Part shown: positions 8,725 through 16,800 of the stretch, one piece after another
Layout of the letters: every line of letters begins with the position of its first letter
Numbering within the stretch: the first letter of the stretch is position 1
Source: Promethearchaeota archaeon
GTDB lineage: Archaea > Asgardarchaeota > Lokiarchaeia > Sigyniarchaeales > SOKP01
NCBI GenBank assembly: GCA_016839555.1
Contig: JAEOUA010000008.1
Location: 124,001-188,000 of the forward strand
Direction: 5' to 3'
DNA: 64,000 nt
Made by a program: the position numbers and the translations under genes
Notes under the pieces: model-generated
What the model was told of the DNA's origin: nothing
The model's input: the letters and a program-made list of their open reading frames with translations, nothing else
Database searches by the model: none

Positions 8725-9147
8725 TTATGATGATTGTGGGATTGTGTCTTGTCGAAACATTTGTGAAATTGTTTGTAAACGTGTTTCCATTTTATATAAT
8801 TGTTCATTGAGGAATTTAATTTGTTCTTGATGTTGATTTATTAATTTATCAATAAATTCTATTGAACCTTCAATATTTTTTTCAATAACCACATCCGACA
8901 CAGATAGTAAAATATTTTTTGGTTGTTTTATATTAGCTTTAAGATTGATTATTCCACCCACGGGAATTAATATTTCGTCCCCCTCTTGCACATTTTCCAA
9001 ATTTTTTAGTGTTTCTTTTGTATTTGATAAATTGCTTAAAGAGGCATAGATTAAATCGAGATTTTGCTCGTACATATCCTTTCTTTCTCTAATCGCTTGG
9101 AATTCATAAGCAAGAGCTTGGGTTTGAGATTGTTGAGAATTTTCCAT
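8725..9147 (-). CDS. pfdA: Prefoldin subunit alpha
   Basis: 140 residues with the prefoldin plan: N-terminal coiled-coil helix (about 8-55), central beta hairpins carrying EGDEILIPVGGIINLKANIK and ILLSVSDVVIEKNIEGSIEF, and a C-terminal coiled-coil helix (about 105-135). The alpha subunit's four-strand insert distinguishes it from the beta subunit. Prefoldin is a cytosolic hexameric holdase that hands unfolded proteins to the thermosome. It sits between L18ae (36 nt upstream) and ftsY, the standard archaeal arrangement. Confidence 0.93.
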   Translation of the reverse strand: MENSQQSQTQALAYEFQAIRERKDMYEQNLDLIYASLSNLSNTKETLKNLENVQEGDEILIPVGGIINLKANIKQPKNILLSVSDVVIEKNIEGSIEFIDKLINQHQEQIKFLNEQLYKMETRLQTISQMFRQDTIPQSS

Positions 9148-9183
9148 TTAATTTTTTCACCTGTGATTGAATATTTTAAATTT

Positions 9184-9420
9184 TTATTTTTTAGAGAGTT
9201 CTTTTATTAAATAATCTTCAGCTTCTTCGGGAGATATTTCCTTAATTTCATCAATAGTAATTTGTCGCCTAAAGAGACCAATAGAACTTATTTGAGATAA
9301 TACTTTTTCTAGGGCATCCTCTTTTTTAAGTGCGCGCTTTTCCTTTCTAAATAAATATCGTTTATTATTCTTAAAATAATGTCCGGTTATTCTAAAGATT
9401 TTTATTTCAGACTCTGACAT
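9184..9420 (-). CDS. rplX: Large-subunit ribosomal protein L18ae/LX
   Basis: 78 residues, matching the length of archaeal LX (also called L20a/L18ae). Typical features are the opening IKIFRITGHYFKNN, the basic segment YLFRKEKRALKKEDALEKVLS, and the end ITIDEIKEISPEEAED. It binds the large subunit close to eIF6. The gene follows eIF6 by 188 nt and precedes prefoldin alpha by 36 nt, which is the conserved order. Confidence 0.92.
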   Translation of the reverse strand: MSESEIKIFRITGHYFKNNKRYLFRKEKRALKKEDALEKVLSQISSIGLFRRQITIDEIKEISPEEAEDYLIKELSKK

Positions 9421-9608
9421 TAATTCTAACCTATTAAAGTGATTCTATCGTATTAATTATGTGGATAGAATAATAATCCATAAATTATTAAATTTTGTCT
9501 TTATAGAGTATAATTCTTGAATTTTTTGTAGAAAAGGGAATTTTTTTTTTCCTTTAATATTTCTTTGAGATGATTATTTGCTATAAAAGGTTATTTCATT
9601 TATTATCT

Positions 9609-10286
9609 TTATAAACGTAATACATTTATTAATCTTGCCAATTCTGGTCCAGTGCTTCTCATCCCAAAAATTCCATTCTCATCATTCACGACAGCTCCAG
9701 CGCTTAAATAGGGAGTTCCTCTATTTATTGTGCTGACATCAGTTTCAACCTTTAGAATTGAGGAGATATATTTTATATCTTCATTTTCAGTCAGAGGATG
9801 CACTAAACAACCCTTATTATTTGCTATTCCTATTGACCCAGGCAAATGAATCCCCGCAAAATCAAATACAACGGTTTCCACATTTAAAATATCCTCTATA
9901 TGTGATCTATAATCCCTTAATAATGAACTAATTATCGCTCCTTTATCATTACACAGAATCAAATTTCCGAAAGCATTATCAATAGATTTAAGCTTTTCAA
10001 TATGAAGTGCATTTTCTTCATTTAGAAAATAACTTTTTAATTTAGAAAGCTCATCTTCTCTCAAAATATTGGGTAAAATGAGGCCATATTTATTACTTGC
10101 AGAATAAATACCAATAAGTTTTGAGTTGTTTATAGTAAACGGATATAAATTAATTTTAAATATTTGTTTTATTTTTTGGAGATCTGATTTTATTAAAGTA
10201 GGAGGATACAATACAAACGCGTTATTAACCTCTAAATAGACACCAATTAAGCTTTTACCAAATAGTTCAGTTTTGATAATGGCCAT
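9609..10286 (-). CDS. eif6: Translation initiation factor aIF6
   Basis: 225 residues, the standard size. The protein forms a five-fold pseudosymmetric propeller; the repeats show as SLIGVYLEVNNAF, LIGIYSASNKYGLILP, FGNLILCNDKGAIIS, IGIANNKGCLVHP and SAGAVVNDENGIFGMRSTGPEL. aIF6 binds the large ribosomal subunit and prevents premature joining with the small one. The 106-nt and 188-nt gaps on either side are larger than elsewhere in this cluster, so internal promoters are possible. Confidence 0.96.
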   Translation of the reverse strand: MAIIKTELFGKSLIGVYLEVNNAFVLYPPTLIKSDLQKIKQIFKINLYPFTINNSKLIGIYSASNKYGLILPNILREDELSKLKSYFLNEENALHIEKLKSIDNAFGNLILCNDKGAIISSLLRDYRSHIEDILNVETVVFDFAGIHLPGSIGIANNKGCLVHPLTENEDIKYISSILKVETDVSTINRGTPYLSAGAVVNDENGIFGMRSTGPELARLINVLRL

Positions 10287-10392
10287 TATTTAGAAGGGTT
10301 TATTTTTTTACACATTTAAAGAAGAAAATAGTATATCTATATTTTGTATTAATTTCTTAAATTCTTTCAAATTTATAATAAGGTGAATGTTG

Positions 10393-10869
10393 TTATGCTA
10401 AATTCAAATAAACTAAGCCATCAATATTCTTTCTCGCCAGTACTCTAATTTTTCTAGGTGGTTTTTTAATTCCGCGTTCCCATATTTTCTCATTTACTTC
10501 TTGGGAAATTACTAAGTATTCTGGCTTAAAATGCTGTTGTATATATTCGCGAAGGTACCTTACTGCCTTTTTAGCCCACTTTGTGCGTGGTCCTTTACGA
10601 GCATTTTTTAAAGGGACGACATAAATTCTTTCATCAATGATTTCTTCTTCTGGGATACCCACTTCTTCTGGGATTTCCTCTTCTTCAATTTCTTCCTCAA
10701 AAACTTCACCTATTTTTTCCTCAGTAGATATTTCTTCTAAATCAAATTCTTCAATTTCTTCAATCTTCTCTTCCATTTCTTCTTTCTCAATTTTCTCAAA
10801 ATCTTCACCTTTTTCAGCTAACTCTTCTTCTAACTCATCTAAGCTTATTTCTTTTCTTTTTTTTGCCAT
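10393..10869 (-). CDS. rpl31e: Ribosomal protein L31e with acidic N-terminal extension
   Basis: 158 residues. The C-terminal 80 residues are a normal L31e, from ERIYVVPLKNARKGPRTKWA to KIRVLARKNIDGLVYLNLA. The first 78 residues are an extension extremely rich in glutamate with short basic start MAKKRKEISLDELEEEL. Archaeal L31e proteins are usually about 80-90 residues, so the gene is almost doubled. L31e lies at the rim of the peptide exit tunnel on the large subunit. The extension is read in the same frame from the only good ATG with no intervening stop. It lies 29 nt behind L39e. Confidence 0.93.
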   Translation of the reverse strand: MAKKRKEISLDELEEELAEKGEDFEKIEKEEMEEKIEEIEEFDLEEISTEEKIGEVFEEEIEEEEIPEEVGIPEEEIIDERIYVVPLKNARKGPRTKWAKKAVRYLREYIQQHFKPEYLVISQEVNEKIWERGIKKPPRKIRVLARKNIDGLVYLNLA

Positions 10870-10898
10870 TATTTTTTACCCTTTAAAGTAAATTTAAA

Positions 10899-11060
10899 TT
10901 AATCGCGCTTTAATTTATTATTTCTCCAAGATCTTCTGGAAGTTGGATTTGTACTTACTTTTCTCCTTGTTTTAATCATTACCCAGTTGGGAACTGATTT
11001 ATTTTGCTTTAAATTCTTTCCTCGTCGTAATTTTACGGAAAGGTTTTTATTTCTTGCCAT
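10899..11060 (-). CDS. rpl39e: Ribosomal protein L39e
   Basis: Short gene of 53 codons. The product begins MARNKNLSVKLRRGKNLKQN, then SVPNWVMIKTRRKVSTNP and RRSWRNNKLKRD, which follows the L39e pattern (KxxLAKxxKQNRxVPxWVMxKTxxxxxxNPxxRxWRRxKLK). L39e lines the peptide exit tunnel. It lies between PDCD5 (26 nt upstream) and L31e (29 nt downstream), the classical archaeal L39e-L31e-aIF6 order. Confidence 0.95.
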   Translation of the reverse strand: MARNKNLSVKLRRGKNLKQNKSVPNWVMIKTRRKVSTNPTSRRSWRNNKLKRD

Positions 11061-11086
11061 TATAATCATTTAAAGTATAATTTTCA

Positions 11087-11434
11087 TTAAAATTTCTTTA
11101 TCTTAAAATCTTTTTTTTTATTTGATGTTGAAATCTTTTCTAAAATCTTTTTGAAATTTTGATCTGACATTGGATTTGTGATTCTACCGGATTGATATAA
11201 CTGAATTAATTGTAGTTCAATCTGTTCTGCAAATTCAGGTCGTACCATTCTGATATTTTCAAGTCTCTGGCGTCCTTTTTGAGAAAGAATTTGCCTCATT
11301 ATTTTATATTTCTGTGCCTCAAACGCTTCTTGTTGCTGTTCTGCGAGCTTTTTTTGTGCTACTTGTTGTTTTAATTGTTCAAGTCTTTTCCTCCTGATTT
11401 CTTCTAATCTTTCAGAATTTTCTTCATCACTCAA
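11087..11434 (-). CDS. PDCD5/TFAR19-family DNA-binding protein
   Basis: 115 residues. It starts with a charged helix (ERLEEIRRKRLEQLKQQ), continues through a glutamine-rich stretch, and contains the three-helix core ILSQKGRQRLENIRMVRPEF followed by AEQIELQLIQLYQSGRI. This is the family's signature (xxxAxxRLxxIxLVxPExA). The role in archaea is poorly known; nucleic-acid binding has been shown for homologues and human PDCD5 helps regulate chaperonin. The gene sits between S19e (28 nt) and L39e (26 nt), its normal place in archaeal genomes. Confidence 0.93.
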   Translation of the reverse strand: MSDEENSERLEEIRRKRLEQLKQQVAQKKLAEQQQEAFEAQKYKIMRQILSQKGRQRLENIRMVRPEFAEQIELQLIQLYQSGRITNPMSDQNFKKILEKISTSNKKKDFKIKKF

Positions 11435-11462
11435 ACAAAATCACCAGATTTTTTTTTATTTT

Positions 11463-11891
11463 TTATTTACTTTTATTGCGCAAAATTTCATAAGCAGTTC
11501 TTTCGAGGAAGCTTATTCCCTCAGGAGTCATCTCTCTTCCTTCTTTTTCTTTTTGATAAATTAAATTTGCCTCCTCTAATTGTTGGAGAGCAACACGGAT
11601 TATTTTCCCAGACCCTTTTACACTTTTATTTTTACCACGTTTCTTCCTTTCTCTTCCACCATAATGTTTTCTTAATCGATTTACTCCTAAAGGTCCAAAT
11701 TTTGATAACTTTCTAAGTAATGAAGCGCATCTCACAAACCAGAAGTTTTCTGAATCTATTGGTGCTAATTCTTTAAAACGAGCAGTTTTCCAATATTGAC
11801 TCCCTTCTGGAGGCTTAATTGAAGGATATTCTTTCAATTTATCAGCAATGACTGAAATTAATTTACTAGGTTTAACGAGGTAAATGGACAT
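11463..11891 (-). CDS. rps19e: Ribosomal protein S19e
   Basis: 142 residues, close to the family size. Recognised by WFVRCASLLRKLSKFGPLGVNRLRKHYGGRE (written here in part: RCASLLRKL, GPLGVNRLRKHYGG) and the winged-helix part IIRVALQQLEEANLI followed by MTPEGISFLERTA. S19e is a small-subunit protein found only in archaea and eukaryotes, needed for late 40S/30S maturation. It is the first gene of the minus-strand cluster and is divergent from the YhbY gene, with an 86-nt to 101-nt intergenic promoter region. Confidence 0.96.
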   Translation of the reverse strand: MSIYLVKPSKLISVIADKLKEYPSIKPPEGSQYWKTARFKELAPIDSENFWFVRCASLLRKLSKFGPLGVNRLRKHYGGRERKKRGKNKSVKGSGKIIRVALQQLEEANLIYQKEKEGREMTPEGISFLERTAYEILRNKSK

Positions 11892-11992
11892 ATATCAGTT
11901 TCATTTCTTTTTATTTCATTAAATATTATTGATAGTAATAATTTTAAAATTAAAAATTTTGCTAATTTAAAGCTAATTTGAAGGGTTTACTA

Positions 11993-12277
11993 ATGAATGC
12001 TAATGATTACAAAAAAAGGTTTCAAGAGGTTTTATTAAATAAACCACATTGTATTTTAGGAAAGAAAGGTATTGATGATAATGAAGGGTTTATTAAACAT
12101 GTGCAAGATTTATTAAAGAAACATAAAATAATAAAAATAAAACTCCTCAAAACTGCGCTTCATGGAGAAATTGTAGAGGATATTGCTCAAAAAATAGCTG
12201 ATAATACCGATTCTTATCTTTTAGATCTTCGAGGGAAAATAATTATTATTTCTAAACATCCAGTAAATATTCATTAA
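11993..12277 (+). CDS. CRS1/YhbY (CRM)-domain RNA-binding protein
   Basis: 94 residues from the ATG at 11993; a TTG at 11978 would add five residues. The CRM fold is shown by HCILGKKGIDDNEGFIKHVQDLLKKH (key motif LGKKGI), KIIKIKLL, then IAQKIADNTDSYLLDLRGKIIIISK. The GxxG-like loop is LGKKGI here. Bacterial YhbY binds pre-50S ribosomes. It leads the plus-strand trio YhbY-Rpp21-Nep1, all with roles in RNA maturation, facing the S19e cluster as in many archaea. Confidence 0.88.
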   Translation: MNANDYKKRFQEVLLNKPHCILGKKGIDDNEGFIKHVQDLLKKHKIIKIKLLKTALHGEIVEDIAQKIADNTDSYLLDLRGKIIIISKHPVNIH

Positions 12278-12322
12278 TAATTGAATTAATAAAAATATTA
12301 ATAAAAGATTAAACCGTTTAAA

Positions 12323-12649
12323 ATGCCAAATTTTAAAAAGATTGCAAAAAACATAGCAAAAAATCGTATATTATACTTATTTGAACTTGCAGATAAAATT
12401 TTTCCAGAAAATAAAAGCTTAGCGAATCGATATGTAGAACTAGCAATGAAATATGCTCAGAGAGTAAAAGTGCGAATCCCACAACAATGGAAAAAAAGGA
12501 TTTGTCATAATTGTAAAAAATTTCTTTATCCAAGAATCAATTGTCGTATAAGACTTCAATCAAGGAAAGGGAAGGGTTCTCATATTTCGGTTACTTGTTT
12601 GGACTGTAATCATACAACTCGTTATTTCATTAAAACCTTAGAGACTTAA
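12323..12649 (+). CDS. rnp4: RNase P protein component 4 (Rpp21/Rpr2)
   Basis: 108 residues. An N-terminal helical half (IAKNRILYLFELADKIF, RYVELAMKYAQRVKVRIP) leads into a zinc ribbon with ICHNCKKFLYP and VTCLDCNHTTRY, giving four cysteines in two CxxC pairs. This is the Rpp21 layout; together with Rpp29 it supports the specificity domain of RNase P RNA in tRNA 5' processing. It is 45 nt downstream of the YhbY gene and probably co-transcribed. Confidence 0.93.
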   Translation: MPNFKKIAKNIAKNRILYLFELADKIFPENKSLANRYVELAMKYAQRVKVRIPQQWKKRICHNCKKFLYPRINCRIRLQSRKGKGSHISVTCLDCNHTTRYFIKTLET

Positions 12650-12769
12650 ACCTAAGCAAGATATATTGTTTTAAAAATAGGCATTTTTAGCAAATCAATA
12701 TCGAGTTTTAATCATTAACTAATACAAATAATAATAAATGTTTTAAAAGACTTTAATGTATTGAAACAT

Positions 12770-13453
12770 ATGAGTCTAATTATATTTCTAGTAGAATGCG
12801 GAATAGAGTTAATTCCGAAAAGGTTACGTGAACATCCCGCTATAAAAAGAAATTTATCTATGAAAAATTATTATACGCAATTATTAGATAATGCTCTACA
12901 TTATAGCGCTATGAAGAAATTAAAAAACAGCGAAAAACGAGGGCGCCCTGATATATCTCATCTCTGTTTGCTTAATGCATTAGGCTCCCCTTTAAATAAA
13001 ATGGGTAAGCTACAACTTTTTCTGCATACAATTAATAATAAACTGTTTGAATTCAATCCCGAAATTCGTATCGCCAAGAATTTTAATAGATTTAAAGGTT
13101 TAATGGCCAAAATGTTAATTGATAACGGGATTAAGTTTGAGAATGAATTTTTAATTTCCCCTATAAAAATAAGCTTGAATGAAAAAATAAAAGAATTCAC
13201 AGAATCTAAAGATTCAGAACTTATAATTCTTTCAAGGAGAGGGAAATTAATTTCTTCATATAGGGAGTTATATAAAGGAGATTCTTCAAAAAATTATATT
13301 CTTATAATAGGCGGCTTTCAAAAATCTTCTTTTTCCGAGGAAATTCATAATTTAACTAAAAATATAATTTCAATTTCAAATGAGTCTCTAAATGCGTGGA
13401 TTGTAGTCAGTAGAGCGATTACGTTTTATGAAATCTCTCTTAATATATATTAA
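12770..13453 (+). CDS. nep1: rRNA pseudouridine N1-methyltransferase Nep1/Emg1
   Basis: 227 residues from the ATG at 12770; a TTG at 12761 would add three. SPOUT-class methyltransferase that methylates a pseudouridine of 16S rRNA in 30S biogenesis. Landmarks are IELIPKRLREHPAI near the N-terminus, the catalytic/RNA-binding stretch RGRPDISHLCLLNALGSPLN, IRIAKNFNRFKGLMAKML, and the C-terminal trefoil-knot parts YILIIGGFQKSSFSEEI and ESLNAWIVVSRAITFYE. Length matches archaeal Nep1 (about 205-230). It follows Rpp21 by 120 nt. Confidence 0.93.
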   Translation: MSLIIFLVECGIELIPKRLREHPAIKRNLSMKNYYTQLLDNALHYSAMKKLKNSEKRGRPDISHLCLLNALGSPLNKMGKLQLFLHTINNKLFEFNPEIRIAKNFNRFKGLMAKMLIDNGIKFENEFLISPIKISLNEKIKEFTESKDSELIILSRRGKLISSYRELYKGDSSKNYILIIGGFQKSSFSEEIHNLTKNIISISNESLNAWIVVSRAITFYEISLNIY

Positions 13454-13546
13454 GAGGTTTATATGAAGTATTTTTAATCATTGATTTGAATTTTCCTATT
13501 TTAAAAATTGAATTAAAAATTAAATAGGTTTACGGATAGGAATAAA

Positions 13547-13619
13547 TGCGCCCGCCGGGATTTGAACCCGGGTCCCCGGCTTGGAAGGCCGAAATTCTAA
13601 ACCTCTATACCACGAGCGC
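13547..13619 (-). tRNA. tRNA-Gly (anticodon UCC)
   Basis: Cloverleaf read on the minus strand: acceptor GCGCTCG pairs with CGGGCGC (one U-G), anticodon stem TCGGC/GCCGG with loop CTTCCAA and anticodon TCC, T arm CCGGG-TTCAAAT-CCCGG, discriminator A at 13547. No intron in the anticodon loop and no encoded CCA. The D arm (from GGTATAGAGG) is AT-rich but closes. The upstream minus-strand sequence has a TATA-like stretch about 30-40 nt before the 5' end. Confidence 0.95.
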
Positions 13620-13843
13620 AGAGAAGTAGAAGTTAAAGTATAAAATATATTAAACAATTAATATTTAATGGAAAAATTCTTATTTATATATTAATATAGA
13701 TCAACAAAGCTGTATTTTCCATTGTATATGAATATTTTTCGAAGCACACAATCATAAAAAAATTACTTGGATAATTAATCTTTAGAAATACCTATTATAA
13801 TTTCATTTAATGTTCATTATTTTATATTAATAGCATAAATCTT

Positions 13844-16800
13844 TCATAAAAATTCATTAATTGCATCATATCCATCAGGAAATAATTCATTTATAAGATA
13901 GGTTTGGACAAAAAAATTATACCATAAAGAATAACATTTTCCATTAATTGCTTCTTTTACTCTATTCTTTAATCTTAACCATTTTTTATAAAATTTTATA
14001 TATCTATAATGATTATACCAATCTTGTTCTTTAACATCGGGATTTTTCCAATCGACCCATCTATCAGCGAACTCATAGATTGTTTCTTTATCTATACCTG
14101 ATAATAATTCTTTGCCTTCAATAACAATGGGATCCCATAATCCTATATCATTACCATTAAAATATTCATTATTATATATTTCATGATAATATCTTACTAC
14201 TTTAAATAGCTCTTCAAACTTTTTATAATAACTTTCATTTTTATCATATTTTTGAATCGAAAGATCAAACAGGAACTGCATACGAGTTCTTAATATATCA
14301 TTTAACATTTTTGACCTTATACTGGTTCGGTGTAATCTTGAGCCTAACCATCTGTGTGTTTCTTGTATCATTGGAATTAATTCAAAAACAAAACCACTTT
14401 TTTGATTTGGATCTCGACGGAAAATATATAAATATTTATAATCCTTACTAGAATGATGACGTATCGTTCCTTTTATTGTTATTAAAAATTCACAAGTTGC
14501 TGGATCTAATCCTAAAGTAATTCGAATTAAATAAAATAACTGGAACGTGTACATATTTATATTAAGCCATATTTTATCATGACTACCAAGTAAACCATAA
14601 TAAGATTTGTATTTCTCATATATTTGAATTATCTCAATAATTCGTTGAGCTTCATCTAAAATATGAGTATCTTTATTATTTAAAAATTCATTTTTAACAA
14701 AATTCTCAATAATTTGCCATGTATCTTCAGCAGTAATTTTTTCATATAAAGGGACGATTTTATCTGTAAAGAAGTTTTTAGCTTCTGTATATCCTTTAGA
14801 ATAAAATAAATAATTCAATTTTTCTATATTTAATATCTCACCATGAGTTTTATACCACAAAATAATAATTGCATAAGTAATCTTTCTAATATATGTATCT
14901 TGTATGGCGTAAATAGAAAAGTCATAATGACTTTCTCTCCATTTTATGATATCCCTCAAAAGATCTCCTTTAAAGGTTTTTGACTTAAAAGTACTTTTTA
15001 CCCATAATTCAATTTGAAATGCAATATAATCATCCATTTTAGAGATTTTTTTATCTTTTCTAAAATGTGCTGAGAAATATGTTTTACCTAGACCTACTTT
15101 TTCCCCAATTTTATTATAAGTAAGAATAACTCCATATTCTTGAAAATAATATGATTGAAGTTTTTTAAATATTAAAAACTCATCAAGATTAGTTTTTTTT
15201 ATATCAAAAATAGGAATTTCTTGTTTTTTTCTATTATTTCTATATATTGCTAGAGCTCTTAGGATTTGATTTCTTTCTTTATTCGATATTGAATTTTGAT
15301 CATTAATACTAAAAAGAAGCTCATAATGCTTTAATAATTTTCTTTTAAATTGATTATTTTTACTACTTTTAATATTATCTCGTAATTTATCTTCTCCAAA
15401 CCATTTCATGAATTTATTATTTTGATTATTAAACTTTTTATTAATCATTATATTCCTTGCAATTTCATTAATAATTTTTCCAATTATTTTTTCTAAAGAT
15501 GTTATTAGAGAGATATCTTTATTTTTTATAAAATTAGTATATAAAATTAAAAATAAATCAGCTTCTAATAGCAATTCCGATTTTTCTTTAGCATAAGTTG
15601 GATATTCTAATGAGGGGCAAGGTAATTTATAATATTCCCTATACCATTCTTTAAAGTAATTTGTAAACTTTTGATTAATAATTACAGGTTTATTAGGATA
15701 TTTTATCTTGAATATTTCAATAGGGGTTGAAAATGAATTTGGAATCTTATCTGGAGTTCCATATGTTCCTAGATTAGGTAAATTACTATCTGCAACCTCA
15801 AGATTAAAACTATTTTTTTTCGAATATGGTTTTTTTATTATATTGTTTTTACTCTTTTCCTTAATTATAGTTTTTGTAAATAAAGAATTCAATTCATTGA
15901 AATTAATTTTTCTTAAATTTTTTCTTAATTTTTCCTTATCTTTCTCTGATATTCTTTTTTTCTTAGTGATATCTATAATTTTTGATTTTTCTTTCAAAGT
16001 TAACTCTGTAATTTTATATAAATTTGCTTTTATAAAATCCATGAAATTTTTTTTCAAAAAGTATAGATAATATATAATTAATTTATCTTTTTGTAAAACA
16101 TTGTTTTTTTTATCTATTTCATTTTTTACCCATTTTATATAATTTTTAGTAATATTTTCTCTCCATATCGCATTCTTTCCTGTTCTTTTCTCAAATTTTT
16201 TCATTAAATCCGTCTTATCTTGTTTTAAATCGTTTATTTCCAAAAAATGGTTAGAGATCAATCTTTTTTTCTTATTAACTAATTTAATTTTTTCATATTC
16301 CTTTCTTAATGATTCTAATTCCGCCTCTAATTGCGATAATCTTGCGATTTCTCTAACTCTTGTATAAGCTATTTCGCTTAATTTGAAAAATCTTTCCAAC
16401 ATTAACTGTTTTGTCGATCTATAGAACTCCCAGCCCCATCGAATATATTGAGTGGTGTGATATGCAAAAACTGCACCAAAAATCTTAATTAAAGTTTCAG
16501 TCGATAATAGACTTAAAATATTGATGATTTCTTTCTCTTCATCTTTAGAGATCTCTCCCTTAGAAAGGATGGACTGAATCTTAGCTTCATTCTCTTGATC
16601 CAGATCTTTAATATTTAAGAGCTTTTTTTTGAGCTTTTGAGCCCAATCTATAGAGGAAATTTGACTAGTGGGAATTGCCGAAGGATAATAAAGGAGTCTA
16701 AAATAGAGTAATTTAGTAAAAAGGTGTCGTAAAAATTTAGCTTTCTCTATTAAAGCCTGCTCTCGTAGATGAGGCTTATTATAAAGGTCCTTAAAGGATT

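Noticed and set aside
13547..13619. tRNA-Gly as attachment site for an integrated element spanning the VirB4 region
   Set aside because: The accessory genes lie on the 5' side of the tRNA, no integrase is visible, and I found no second copy of the tRNA 3' end in the window.
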